The notes under the pieces: generated by a model
Told to the model about the DNA's origin: nothing
Databases searched by the model: none
The model's input: only the letters and a program-made list of their open reading frames with translations
DNA from: Sialis fuliginosa
Taxonomy: Eukaryota; Arthropoda; Insecta; Megaloptera; Sialidae
DNA length: 64,000 nt
Direction: 5' to 3'
Assembly (NCBI GenBank): GCA_961205875.1
Contig: OY540809.1
Location: forward strand, 12,784,267 to 12,848,266
Made by a program: the position numbers and the translations under genes
Shown here: piece by piece, positions 11,401-24,540 of the stretch
Layout of the letters: each line of letters starts with the position of its first letter
Position numbering within the stretch: the first letter of the stretch is position 1

Positions 11401-13999
11401 CCTACCGAAGCCGTACTGTAATACGTGCGTCCAGCGTGACGAGCAGCCACTTCTGACGTCCATTCAACAGCACGTGAAGCTGCATCGGATGTGTTAGCAT
11501 GAACGTACCAGCGCTGAAATGTACCATATATTAATATGGTCTATACATTTATATATATCTAACATACATACTTTCTTTTTATTTGATTCATCGGCTATAT
11601 CCTCAACTGGATCTTCGTCTTCAATTTCACTTTCATCTGCCTCAGCGATGGCCATATTCGGGCATCTTCGCAATCTACAAGCTTGTTTTGCGCGACCTAA
11701 ATAAATATAGATTTTACATTATGAAAAACAGAATCATTGTTTTTTTAATATTCACCAGTTCCACCAAATTTGCACATATCTCGGCACGCATTACAGTCTC
11801 CGCAATCAGGTCTTTGGCAAGCTTCACACACACCACAACGTTTTCTTTTAGCTGCCGCTGATTTTTGTGAACTATCAATTTGATCGACAAAAAACGTTTC
11901 GAAGACCTAATACACAAATGTAGAAACAATTATTTTAATATTTTTAAATATAACAAAAATAAAATTACCTCTCTAACAAGAGTAGTCGTCGTAGCTTTAC
12001 TCCACACAGGTTTTTTTATCTTGGACTGAGTTTTCCGTTCTGTGTGACGTATTGCTTTTCTTTTTCCAAACGTTACTCCGGCCAACTTGATAAGAGACCG
12101 CATGCACGGTGCTGTGATTAAACATTGGTCTTCATCATTACTTGAAGCATCTACACTCGTCACCTAGTATAAAAATTAAAATTTATTTATTATTACTAAT
12201 AATTCATGAGAAAATATTTACCTGATCGCAAATAAACTGGGCATGTCGTAATAACGTTTCTTCGTTGATAGCCGACATACCAGGTGCGGGAATACTCGTT
12301 TCTAATTTGTTTAATAAATCTTCATATGTGGGTTGTTGTAAAATTTCATCTAACAAGAATTCTATCACTAATTTACTCAGATGAATTTTTTCACGTATAG
12401 CTAATAAAAACGGCCTATATTCTTCACTAGGTTCCATTAAATAATAATCAGCAAAAGCAGTAGAGAATCCTAATAATGCATGTTCACCTCCGTCAAATCC
12501 AGAAATCCACCTGAAAATTTAAAAATCTACATAAATTCAGTTCAAAAACAAAGTACGTTAAGTTAATATAACAACTGACCATTCATTAATCGGACCCATA
12601 TCTTTAGTCGGTACTCCTCCTTCAATTGAAGGGTTTTCTTCATAAACTGCTTTCATGTATCCAGAAAAGTAAATGTGAGCATTACGTTCTATCAATCCTG
12701 AATCGAAAGAACAAAGATGCCCTTCTTTATCATAAACAGTAAAAAATGTTACCTGAAACAAGATATAATTGATTTGAATGTGCATTAAACAGTTTACTCA
12801 GATTTTTTACTTTATTTTGTGGTCTTTGATCGTCATCATGTACATCTTCTTCATCACCCGTAAATAACGAAAGTTTAGGATCAGTTAAAGCAACAAACTC
12901 CTCCACTGCATTAGGTGGATGTCCTATAAAAAAATATTAAATTTATGCACATTTTTTCTATATATGTACAATGAAATATTGAATCTATTTACCTGGATAA
13001 AATTTCAAATCGGGATTATCTAATCGTTGCTTGCAAATTTCACAACGTTTCAAACTAGTTTTGATTTTTTCATCTTCTTCAACAACTATTTCTTCTTTAA
13101 TTTCTTCTGTTTCAATTTTAATTTTCTTGTCAGTGTTCATTTCAGTTTCAATTTCTGTTTTTTTATTTTTTCGTTTACGCTCGAACATTGATTTAATTGT
13201 ATTTGTGGAATCACCTTTAGTTTTATTATTGACACCATTACTGTCATCATTCTTATGGTTTTCAAAATCTTTTTTGTCTTCAATTTTATTTTCACTTGTA
13301 ATAGCAGAATTATTGATTTTATTACCATGCTTTGGCTTGGAATTAGTATCTGATCTATCACATGAATTCTTTTCATTATTACTTTCTAAAAAATTAATAT
13401 AAGTAATACAACAATGTGCTTAAAATATTTTAGACTGTGGCGTAAATGAATAATGTGCAACGCTAAAACATTAATAAATAATTAAAATATTTACCTGAAC
13501 TGCTACAAGGATTGTAAATAAAATTTTGTAAATTTGCAGATGAACTAGGTTTGATATCACTTTCACTATTGGAACATTGAATTACATTTTTTGTACTTGT
13601 TTTAGCATTCAAAAATATCTCAGAAATATTTTCTTCTGATAAAAGATCATATAATTTATCATAAAATAAATTCTAAAATATAAATTATTTTGTTAATTTC
13701 ATAAGATTAATTTAAGGTTGAGGTTGACTTTACCTCAATAATATTTCCATCTTCTAAATCATTTTGTAATTCTTTATAATCACTTAAAATTCGATCAGGT
13801 AAATAATTTTCCAATATAGACCATTTTTGTTTTGAATACCCTTTCTTTGTAATATCTCCTTCGTTCAGACTTTCGTCTAATTTGATTAATCTTAAAAATT
13901 AACTATTTTATATTATTGCTTAAAAATGTTGATTAGAAAAAAGTACCTTTTCTTAACATCATCTGTTATATAACTACGACTGATTATAGTTGAAGGCAT
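8415..13999 (-). CDS. DNMT1: DNA (cytosine-5) methyltransferase 1, maintenance type
   Basis: Eighteen exons, minus strand: 13947-13999, 13734-13890, 13495-13672, 12993-13385, 12811-12923, 12580-12752, 12222-12510, 11969-12163, 11756-11906, 11572-11696, 11297-11513, 11118-11234, 10385-11050, 9958-10325, 9737-9902, 9231-9654, 8858-9171, 8415-8800; 1494 residues. It copies CpG methylation onto newly replicated DNA, using SAM. Domains in order: DMAP1-binding-like N-terminus (TDDVKKRL, ~10-60); acidic/basic linker; RFTS (~250-475); CXXC zinc finger with KFGG (~535-590); BAH1 (~610-760) and BAH2 (~790-960); a short Gly-Lys linker (GKGKGVGKG); and the catalytic domain (~1030-1494). Catalytic motifs are intact: [25 protein letters not shown] (nucleophile Cys), [28 protein letters not shown]. 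The start ATG has the MPxx(n)DDV context of DNMT1 proteins. Nothing is missing, so it should be active. Confidence 0.97.
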
Positions 14000-14715
14000 T
14001 ATATTATTTAAACATAGAATTATTTTTTATATTGTTAAAAATATTTTCTTGCGCAGGAAAACTAGAAAATGAGATAATTTTTCCCGCTAAAATGAAACAC
14101 ACACACAACAAAGATGTACAACTTTAAGAAAATAAATTATATAATAATAATACATATGTACAAAAGGTAAAATTTAATAATATTATGAATGGTGAATTGA
14201 TAATATGAATATTAATAAAATTTATAACGGTACTATCATTTTGATAGCAGTAAAAATGATCTTTTCGGGAACTTCATTACTTTGAAAAATGTGAATATAG
14301 CGAACATAGACACATTTAATAATTATATATTTTGTACATATGGTACGATTGCATTACAGTGTCAGTTCACAAAAATGTGGTTATGTGGGTTATGTGTCAC
14401 AAGTGTCACTATAAACAAAAACACGATTCGTACCGTCAAAACCCCGGCAACTACTGCATTGAAATAGAGTATAGATGCATTTTTATTTTGACGTATGGAG
14501 ATTATACAAAAATATTTATAATTTTGTGAATAGGTACATAACTAAAGATTACCGAGATTACAAACCCAGATTACCACTAATCAAATCAAAAGTATGTGAT
14601 AAAAGTTGCCAAGCTGATTATTGAAAAAAATTGTTCTGTATACATATTAATTTAAAGTATTTTTATTATCTCATACAAATACAATACAAAAGTTTAAGTC
14701 AAAAGTGTAATAAAT
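14000..14715. promoter_or_regulatory. Divergent promoter interval, DNMT1 / CLCC1
   Basis: 716 bp between the divergent starts of DNMT1 and the CLCC1-like gene. It contains short open frames (for example from 14282) with no recognisable protein and poor coding character. A noncoding first exon for either gene could lie here. Role as promoter is inferred from arrangement. Confidence 0.4.
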
Positions 14716-16851
14716 ATGAAAGTTTGTATATTCTTTACACTTTATTTTTTAAGTGTATATTATAATTCAGTATTTTCATTTAAATATGATGAAATTCCAC
14801 CACATTATATAAATCCTTCAGATCCTAATTATGATAGAGTAACAAAAACTATTAGGAAACCTAAAAGTTCAGATGATGAACCAATCACATCTTTCAAACA
14901 TGAAGAAGATAAACCAAATAGAACTTATAAAAATGAAATTCTCAACGTTTTGATGTATTATCGGCGAACAGTAAATATGATGTTAAAGTTATTAGAACTT
15001 AATGAAGATTCTGGAGCATTTAAAGTACAATTGAAATCCAAAATAACACAAGAGCAATATGACATATTAAAGCAATTTGGTAAAAGTGACTTGTGGTGAT
15101 GACATTTTAAAAGAATGCATGTTATTTATACTATTTTTTAATCTTTTTAGGATCAGGAAAAGATATACAATATTTGGAAAAACTGTCAATGTTAGATGAC
15201 GCTATTTCAGAACTCTTAACTGATACGATGGAATATGAAATATTTAATAGATTTCTTTTTGGTTCTTTTAATTTTGATATCATTACAGTAATAATATGTG
15301 TTATGGTATTTATTTTATGTGTATACATATTATTAGTTAAACATTCATTCAGAATAACAGGAATATTAATGATATTATTATTTTTTATATTTTGTGTTTC
15401 TTATGTATGGACATTTTTTAATTTGGTCGAAGTAAGTACTAACATATTTTCTTGATTTTAAGATGCATTATAGATTAGACTGCTATATTTTCATGTATAA
15501 TATAAATTTTCATATTTGGCAACAACCGATATTTCTCTAGCTGGAAACTGAAAAAATATGTTGACTAGATTTTTTTACTGAAAACATGTACCCCTACTAA
15601 GCAAATGCCATGCATCTTAGAATTGATGAAATGCATTTAAAATAATATTTAAAGTATACAAATTATATTTTTAATAAACAGGATGAAGAAATTTATCAAA
15701 TAACTGAACAAATGAAATATCAAGATTTCCCTGATGATTGTGAACCTGAAAAATATTCTTTTTGGAGACTTCTAGGGTTTTCGCCAGGTATATTTTATCG
15801 ATATTATTTTTGGATTTGAAATTAATATCTATTATTTTATTTACAGGCTATAAAAATAGTTGTCTAAAATATTTTCGTGCACATCAAAAGACATCTTGGA
15901 AATCTGTAACTCCTCAAAGAGTAATTGGTGAAATATTTGGTCAGACTTTTAGTACAACTTTTGTACATTTAGGAAAAGCATTTATTAATGTAATATCTAC
16001 TCTTTATGGTAATTATGAATTTAACTGTTTTTTAGATTTTTGAAATTTATTATTAATATAATGGTACCATTTCAGATGAAATACCATTTCCTTGGAATAT
16101 ATTATTAATGCCGCTACTTTTATTTACAATGATAGTTTTTATTGCAATTTTACTTGGATACCATATAGAATTTTCCATTTTATATAATTTTATAAGATTT
16201 AAATTTGGAAACCAAACATCTGCTTCGACTATTATTTATCAATCTCGTATAGAAGACGTTCAAGTAAAAGAAAATAAGAAAATAAAGCAAAATAAAAATA
16301 ATAGTACAGAAGATAAATTTACAAAAAATAAGCCAGTAAATGAAAATAAACCTAAAATCACTGATGAAAATATTGAAACTATAAAAAATAGTTTAGAAAA
16401 ATCAAGTGGAAATTCTATCCAAGAAGATAAAAAAATTAATAACGAAAAACATGAATTTGATAGTTCAAATGATATGATAGGAAATGGCAATGGAGATAGT
16501 ATTTCAAAATATATGCCTGAAAATACTGTTAATTCACATAAAAAATCAAGTGGAAATTTTATCCAAGAAGATAAGAAAATTAATAATGAAAAACATGAAT
16601 TTGATAGTTCAAATGATATGATACAAGATGGCAGTGGAGATAGTATTTCAAAATATATACTCGAAAATACTGTTAATTCACATAAAAAATCAAGTGGAAA
16701 TTTTATCCAAGAAGATAAGAAAATTAATAATGAAAAACATGAATTTGATAGTTCAAATGATATGATACAAGATGGCAGTGGAGATAGTGTTACAAATGTT
16801 ACAAAATATATGCCTGAAGTGACTGTTAATTCACATAAAAAATGTGAATAA
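14716..16851 (+). CDS. CLCC1: CLCC1-like (chloride channel CLIC-like 1) ER membrane protein
   Basis: Five exons: 14716-15079, 15151-15431, 15682-15787, 15847-16008 and 16076-16851; 562 residues. An N-terminal signal peptide (FFTLYFLSVYYNSVFSF) leads into a luminal segment with DPNYD...KTIRKP, then YLEKLSMLDDAISELL, two adjacent membrane helices in exon 2, a cysteine-containing loop and a final helix in exon 5 (LLLFTMIVFIAILLGY). The block TPQRVIGEIFGQTFSTTFVH before the last helix matches the CLCC1 family stretch [20 protein letters not shown] in position and character. CLCC1 is an ER protein described as an anion channel; sequence identity here is low. The cytosolic tail is hydrophilic and carries three 48-residue tandem repeats found in no family member I know. 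Confidence 0.85.
16399..16842 (+). repeat. In-frame 144-bp tandem repeat (3 copies) in the CLCC1 tail
   Basis: Units start at 16399, 16543 and 16687, exactly 144 bp apart, so each adds 48 codons without shifting frame. Each unit begins KSSGN(S/F)IQEDKKINNEK and ends TVNSHK. Units 2 and 3 are nearly identical. Unit 1 differs at a few codons (IGNGNGD instead of IQDGSGD), and unit 3 has a four-codon insertion near its end. Confidence 0.95.
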
Positions 16852-19800
16852 ATTACTTTAACCCTTTTGCTGTGTGAGTTGCTTATATCCTTATTTTGTT
16901 TGATCAAACCACTGGACCAATTTTGATAAAACTACTGGAATATGTAAGCCAGTAAAGTGCAGTGCACAATCACATTATCGCTCAAAAGTTGAGCAGTGAA
17001 TCAAGGAAGAGAAGATGCACGAAACAACGTTTTTTAAATATACGCAGACGAAGCCGCAGGTAATGGAGTAATCCGGAAATTTTTTGACATACCCTTTTTA
17101 TTACTTAATTGCAAAGATTAAGCTAAAAAAAATACTAATAGCATTGAACAAATTGTTTTTTTATTGCTCAATTTAATATTATTCAATATTAAGTCGTAAA
17201 AATTAGCTCGCATTTAAAATGCAACTTGATTTATTGAAGCGTTTGTGACGTTACAATTCATGTTCTGTCTTTATTCTGTGGTTCTGTCTAGCTATCAATG
17301 TTGTTTGTATATAAAGTTTCAACGCGTGAGTTATATAAATTACATAGAAGAACACTAAAAATGATCCTCAAATTAGGGATTGTTGCCTTTAGAAAGCCGT
17401 AATTTCCCAAGTATATTATTATTGTACATATTGCAACTATATACAATAACCCTACTTTTAATTTTTTCCTTAGTTTCCTTCTGGTACAGTTATAAATCTT
17501 TTTCCAGGAGTTTTGTAAGTTGAATTATTACAAGGTACGAAACAACTAACCTATTATTTTTCATGCATTTTCCATAATTATCGTTGACACTTGTATAAGC
17601 ATTGACTGAGATTTCAATACTGAATTATGACGTCACGTAACTTGGCGCACATTTGGAATTGTTTGAAAAGTACCTTTTTTTAAATTTGATATTTTTGGGC
17701 CAGGATAAACTTTTGGAGTATGCAAAAAATTTTCTACAATGTATTTTCTACTCTATAGTCTATTGCTAATATAAAATAATTGTTTAATGATAAATAAAAA
17801 GATTTTGTTAATGTCAATGATATATTTTAATAAAAACTTTATTATACATAGCAATGTTTAACCTTTCCTAAAGCAACCGCAAGAGAAATGTACTGCCATT
17901 TGTTACTCTTTAGCAATTAGTATTGGCAAACAATGTGATATGCATTCAATTTGTCAGAATTCTTACATGCAATGCTACTTTTTATTCTAATATGTAAGAT
18001 ATGGCAGATTTCTCTTTATAATAAACATAATCTGAAGATGCCTAGAAAGCTTAAGCTTTTTATCACTAGTTCACAATATATTTAATTCAATTCATACATT
18101 TTTCCTAAACTGTATACAGTAATAATTTGTATTTATTATTGTACATCTACGAAAATACAAACATTATATAATAATGTGATTTGAAATATTTTATTATCAA
18201 TTATTTCCATTTTTGTTATAAATACAACACATAATGTGTGCTCTATCAAACCAGAGATGTCCCACAGTTTTGTGCTGACATTCTCAATAATCAGTGCAAG
18301 AAACTCAACAACAAGACAGTAACACAAAAAAGTGCAGAACTGCATTTTAGAAATAATCGCACCAGTTGGTTTTTTTTTATATCTTATCCAAATTAAATTT
18401 AATGTTCAACGAAATTTAAACAGTTTCAATTGTTAGAATTAATTGAAAGAGTATAAAAGGACAGAAACTCAAAAGAATAATATAATTTTCCATTAAGCGC
18501 AGTTCTACATTTATATCACTTGTTTTGGTTACCTGACAGATGGAATTACACTTGACAAAAAGGTATAGGTCAGTCTTACACTACTATATCAACATTAACA
18601 AAATATTATATACCACAACTTCTATTACATGTTCTAATATATATTCGTTGCACGATGTGTCAATTTGATCACAATTATTAATTTATCAAATTGTAATTTT
18701 TATTAATGAAAATAAATCAGTTTCATTTAAAAAGCTTTTAATGAGTATTACGAGTATGTCTGACAACATTTCTAAATAGAGAGTTGGTCATCGTGCAAAA
18801 TAATAAAAACCACTCAATTTACAAAACATATTATTTTAAACATCATTGTTATTGCAATAAAATTATTATTTACTTTCTTATAAAATTGTATCTATTACAT
18901 GTTTCACTGCAATAACAATATCTTTTTGTTATCCTAAATAAACAACAAAATCGCATTAGAGAATTGGTACAAAATATTGCTAAAACAATTTTTAAATAGA
19001 TACACACAAAACATATATACATCTTTAAAATAAATATTTAATAACTGATATTTTATAAAAAGTTTGTGCACACCTGTATTTTGAAAATTAAAATTGATCT
19101 TTAATTAATATTATTATTATTAATATTTTATATTCCCTGAAATTAGGAATCATAATATTTTATTAAAATTTAAATTTGTGAATACCAAATAAAAGTTTAA
19201 GAAATACAAAATTTGCAAAAAGTATTTGTGACGTATGTTAAAAATTACTAATAACAATGTTACATATTTTGTCTTTCTCAAAATGCATGCAAATAATCAA
19301 ATATTTTAGTATTTATATATAGATTCTTATATAAATATGTATATATCAGTAACAACTTTAACAGTACATATATTTTACTGATCTATCAAAAATCAGATTT
19401 CATATTTTTAAACATAGGTACATAAATAAATATTTATAAAAGATAATAATTTAGAGTGTTTATGTATATCTATATCAAATTCAATATTTAAGTACGCCAA
19501 CTCCAAATGTTAATAAATATTAAATACACTCGCATTAGCTATTCAATATAAAAATGGGAGACTAATCTAAATATTGTACAATACAGAGATGGCATACTTA
19601 AAAATAATTAATCATAGATTATAGGTCAGACGCCAAGTATTTTGAAGTAGAGGAAATTCAGACTCCATTATTTATTTTAGGTTTCTCTCCTCCAACGATT
19701 TTTTGGCAAAAATTGTTACATTATTATAAAATTAAATCTAACTAAATTCTCTACAGATTGGATTCGAATAATGACCATTTTAACTATTAATATTGTAAAT

Positions 19801-20136
19801 TTTAATAAATTCAGACAGTCACTATTTGAATCTCATGAAAAATATGTATAAAACCAACGCTGAGGGGGGAAACTTCATGATTTGTTATGAATCCAGAATT
19901 TCGTAAATTTTTCGACTTAATGCCTAGCCTATTACAGAAATTAATAAATACAATCAATGACTTATACAAAAGGTTTATGATCTATACAATATCTATATCA
20001 GCTACTTTTACAAATATTTTTAAATAACTGCAGAGTTAATCTAAAACCCTACGTTTATTTGTATATAATATATTCGATAACTCTAAAATTGTTCGTAATT
20101 GTAAAAATAGCCGTTATTAACAAAACAGTTTCATAT

Positions 20137-20225
20137 ATATACATATGTGTATATTAATATATATTCTTTGTATATATATGTTAACGGAATGTATAATATA
20201 TTAATTTTATATATATATATATAAT
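20137..20225. repeat. TA-rich microsatellite
   Basis: Interrupted runs of TATATA, the longest near 20208-20222, with a few GTG and GTTAACGG interruptions. Simple low-complexity sequence. Confidence 0.7.
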
Positions 20226-21428
20226 TTTGGATACGTATATTTAAAACACTTTTTTTTTTAAGTGTATATTTCATTTTAAAGTTTATAAATAGAGGAATGT
20301 GAATAAAATACAATTTCAGTAAAGACTTAAATTTAATATCTATGTATTTTATAAAATTATTAATTTTAATGTTAAAAAATCGTGATTATAAATGGCAAAA
20401 ATGTTTGTATACAAATGTAAATTACGGCTGTTATTCGTATGACTACTAAAAGCTCGTTTCTTTTTTGCATAAGATTATTTTATGGCAAATGAATACACTA
20501 AGACCTTGATAGAATTTAACAAGATTTCTAAACAATATCAGACATTTTGAAATATATACTAAAATTATTATAGGAACATTATAAGTCAAGTAAAGCTGAA
20601 CAACCACGTAATCGAAGTAACTTAAGTACGGAATCTCAAAATATTGCTAAATATAGATATTTTATTAACGAAAACTGAACATTTGCTCGATATGCAGGCC
20701 AAATTTCAAGCCAATCGGTTCATTAATATGTACGAATATTCTTAAGATCTTAAATTAGATTATGTAATTAAAAATAATGAGATTCCTTCCTTAAGTGTAT
20801 AGAAGATAATTACAATAATAGTTACCTCAAATATCAATAAACTAATTCAAAAGAGAAGCTAATTGTTAGTTTATTTGTTCCAGAATTAATTAATACAATT
20901 TCTTTTGTTTAAAGTTGAAATAAATTTTAATCATTCGATCTTAGTGCATAATAAAAAATATAAAACAACGATTTTAAAAAGAATTATAAAAATCAATGAC
21001 AATCAAATTTTCGGCGCATTCATGATGCTGTACACAGAATTATCTATACTACAAAAGTGATTTAAAATATTACATTTTTGAGCATTTACTCAGTTTAATA
21101 TACGTGTGCATAAAACGATCAATTTTGGAAAAACAATAACTTGCAGATTAATAAACGTTGTTGTTCAATGTCGTACATTGACAATAAAAACTACAGATAA
21201 ATATTATTGCCTGTTTGAAAATCAAGGCATAATTTATAAACACTGATTCAATTATTATTTGAAGGAACAATAAGATATTAAAACTACAAAGCAATAATGT
21301 ATTAAATAAACAATAAAAATATTAGATCAAAAATCAAATAATTAGACTTCGTTCCAAGCGCTAAAAGCCAGTTGCAATAATGAATACATATAATTTTAAT
21401 TATTAAAAAAAATATATTTCAATATTTA

Positions 21429-21619
21429 TGAGGTTTGATCAAAAAATTCCTGAAATTTTGGATTTGTTTCAAAATACACATATTATGGTGGGTCAGCTAT
21501 GAAAAAAAACGTTTACGAGTGGTAGAAACACTATTAAAGTGGTCGCTGAAGAAGTTGACACATTTATATTCTTATTTGTAAATAAATAAAAATCCTAGGA
21601 ACTTTTTGATCAAACCTTG
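21429..21619. mobile_element. Mariner-like MITE (191 bp)
   Basis: Left end TGAGGTTTGATCAAAAAATT and right end AACTTTTTGATCAAACCTTG are inverted repeats (about 17 of 20 matching), flanked on both sides by TA (21427-21428 and 21620-21621). The remaining ~150 bp has no open frame. Size, ends and TA target fit a deletion derivative of a Tc1/mariner element. The mismatched arms suggest moderate age. Confidence 0.7.
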
Positions 21620-22560
21620 TATTGCCCAAGATTAAATAGTTGCAGAAATGCATTAAGTGAGAATTAGAAAACAACTCATAGATAAACTTACACTAATATA
21701 CCAATCACCTTGTGATGCAAATATGATAATATAAATATATAAAAAATATACAAGTCAATGAAGATTATAAATTATTTGATTTTTGAACTGTTGCTTAACT
21801 TGAAATTCTTACACATAAATTATTATACTAGATAACTTTCAGTGTAAATATACAAGTAAAAAATGTTTTAATATTTTGCAGTAGTTCACATATCAATAGT
21901 AAATATACAGTAATCAATTCCTCGATTTAATATTTAAAAAAACGCAATATTAACAGATCTGTTAAACTGCCACGATATTACCGTAAATTTCCATAATATA
22001 TTTTACATATAATTAGCATAATTTGAACTTAATTATTTTTTTCCTAAGCTATGATAAAATTTAAAAAAATCGGTTTTATTTTTCTATAATCTAATACCTT
22101 GAACAATTACATATTTGTGTTAATTAATGGTCTGCCTGTTCAGGTGTTTTATTATTTGGTCTATAATGATGAATGATATTGTTGAAGGATAAAACTTTGT
22201 TTATATTAATTATTTAGATGAGATGTAATTATATATATAAGACTAATTATGACGGTAAAATACGTGTGAGTTTCACATTTCTGGTAAGTATATATTGCAA
22301 TCACAAACAAATGAATTACCAACCATAGTAACACAAGCTGTTCTATCTAGAATCAAATCGTTATTCATCATTATTGTCTCCAGTCACAGAATGATTCGCA
22401 GAGTTCATTGATCATGTTTATAATAAAAAAATAGAATAAATTACTTGACATTATTCCATAACAATACTCGACAAAAAATCAATTACCTAATCAATGAGAC
22501 GGATCATCCTGTAGAACAACTTATAGATAGATCAGCGAGTGTATTCGATACTGCCTGTTT

Positions 22561-23647
22561 TTACATAAGGTCGCATTTGTCCTTGGCACCGGCTTTACGT
22601 TGCGATTTTCCACCAACTTGTAGACTTACAGTCCGGTTCTTTTCTAAATTTAATAGCTCTTGAAATAGTTGTTTCACATTATGATTTGTTTTAGCTGACG
22701 TTTCCATGAAGCTTATGCCCCAAGCAGCTGCTTCAGCTTGTCCTTCTGAAGCAGTCACCTGCGATGAATAACAATAACATGTTAGTATTGCATGATTAAA
22801 AGCTATAAACTTTTCTTACTTCTCTTAACTCTGCACTTTCATCACACTTATTTCCAACAAGCATTACAGGAATTTGGCTGAGTTCTTGTCCTTTGAGTTC
22901 TTTAATCGTTTCCCATATTGGTCGCAACTCTTCTAACGACTGCCTACTCGAAACACTGTACACTAATATAAATGCATGCCCTTTTGATATCGACAATCTT
23001 TGCATGGCCGGGAACTGATGGGAACCGGTCGTGTCGGTTATTTGCAATGTGCAAATATTTTTGTTGCAACTTATCACCTATTAAATATAAATGTTTTAAT
23101 ATAACAATCTAAAATGCAAACTGACACAAAATACTCACATTATGAATAATTGCAAATACATCAGCCAAAAATAAATATATCGCACATTACATAAAACTGC
23201 AAATAAAAAAAAATACATCTATAACATAAAATAAATAAAAGGTAAGCTGTACAGATACTAGATTAAGCCTGAATGCTTGTTAATAACTTGTCTCTTTAAA
23301 TGTTTCTTTTTTAATGTCGTATTAGAAATTAAAAAATTATTAAAGATTCCAATCTACAACAAAACACCGAACATTTAAATAATAATATATCAACCTACAC
23401 ATACATTTAAAAACTACATACGATTGAATATTGTAAAATATTTTAAATCAATATAATAAAGCACATCATAATAAACAAATATCAAAACTAAATATATAGT
23501 TTTAAATACCTGTCGATAAGTATCTTCTATAGTTGGAATGTAACTTTCACGAAACGTCCCTTTAACAAACCGAAGTACAAGAGATGATTTACCCACACCT
23601 CCAGCTCCAAAGACTACCACACGGTAGTCATTGCTTTGTTCAGGCAT
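22561..23647 (-). CDS. DIRAS2: Di-Ras family small GTPase
   Basis: Three exons, minus strand: 23510-23647, 22820-23077 and 22561-22758; 197 residues, against 199 in human DIRAS2. The N-terminus [19 protein letters not shown] is almost identical to vertebrate DIRAS1/2. G boxes: GAGGVGKS (residues 14-21), effector loop with [20 protein letters not shown] and ETSAK. DTTGSHQ replaces the DTAGQ of Ras, so the catalytic glutamine (Ras Q61) is absent. This is typical of Di-Ras and gives a largely GTP-bound protein. The C-terminus KCDLM is a CAAX box for prenylation; the preceding tail is basic. The likely site of action is the inner plasma membrane, in neurons in other animals. Whether it is the DIRAS1 or DIRAS2 orthologue is not meaningful in insects. 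Upstream noncoding exon(s) are likely. Confidence 0.96.
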
Positions 23648-24540
23648 TCTAATTAAAGCTGAAATTTTGATTTAAGCACTCATCTCTTGTAAACTCAAAA
23701 AAGTGTCACACTACAAAGGTTATATGGAAAGCGACTAGTTGATGTTAACTGAACGAAATAACTCGTTTATACCCATCAAAGATAAAAGAAAATAATTTAA
23801 TCACTTCACAGTTGACGATAGTTATAAAAACAGAAATATCAAACTAAATTAAAATCACTTGAATTACGTTATCTTCAACTGTGAAAACTGACGTCAATAG
23901 AAACGGAAAATATAGTTTATTGATTGGCCGGATAGTTGAATTTAACAAATGATGAATGAACGGAAAACATAGATATGTACATCTTTATCTATGTCATCAC
24001 TTCAATTGACGTAGATATATTTAAATTTCCCAAATAAAACTTTATTTTGTACTATAAATCACGTATAAATTATAAATAAATAAACTTTAATTAAACCAAA
24101 TGAAGTTTAAAAGTACACTTTAAAACATATCTAGTTAATAATTATTGTATAATAAAGATCTCATCGTATTAATTTTAACGACAGTTAATTTACAAATAGT
24201 TCTTTTGGTAAGTTTGTCTGAATATTTTTTAATAAATATTTTATTAATTAAATGACATACAGTTCACTTAAAAAACGATAATTGTATGTACAAAACTATC
24301 GTATTTTCTAAATTGAAATGTATCTGACAAAGATAACAGTACTAATTGTGAATTACACAACAGGGATGAAGATTTTGGCGGTTGAATATAATACAGTTCG
24401 TTACACCCGTTACACATCCGAAATGGTCCGTTGCAAAGTCTTGGAGTTATTTTGAAAATATAATGTTCTATAAATGTAGTGTTATATATTTGGCGTAAAA
24501 TAATTATTCTACTGTTCAACACTGATTAGTAATTTTGAAA
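23648..24540. promoter_or_regulatory. Divergent promoter interval, DIRAS / bora
   Basis: 893 bp between divergent start codons. Short frames here have no recognisable product. It probably contains DIRAS 5' UTR or a noncoding exon and the bora promoter close to 24400-24540. Inference from arrangement only. Confidence 0.4.

Larger units (their letters stand above)
16852..22560. other. 5.7-kb gene-free stretch between CLCC1 and DIRAS
   Basis: Very AT-rich, with no believable coding exon on either strand. It lies downstream of both flanking genes (both 3' ends face it), so it may hold a long DIRAS 3' UTR, common for neuronal small GTPases. About 16905-17070 resembles the decayed end of a transposon (TACGCAGACGAAGCCGCAGGTA, split here as a remark on the GACGAAGCCGC core near 17043). 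A TA-rich microsatellite lies at 20137-20225 and a mariner-like MITE at 21429-21619. I see no tRNA or other structured RNA. Confidence 0.5.

Noticed and set aside
16260-16907. 215-residue open frame on the minus strand opposite the CLCC1 tail
   Set aside because: It mirrors the low-complexity repeated coding exon on the other strand, has no splice or family support, and its repeats are the antisense of the 144-bp units.
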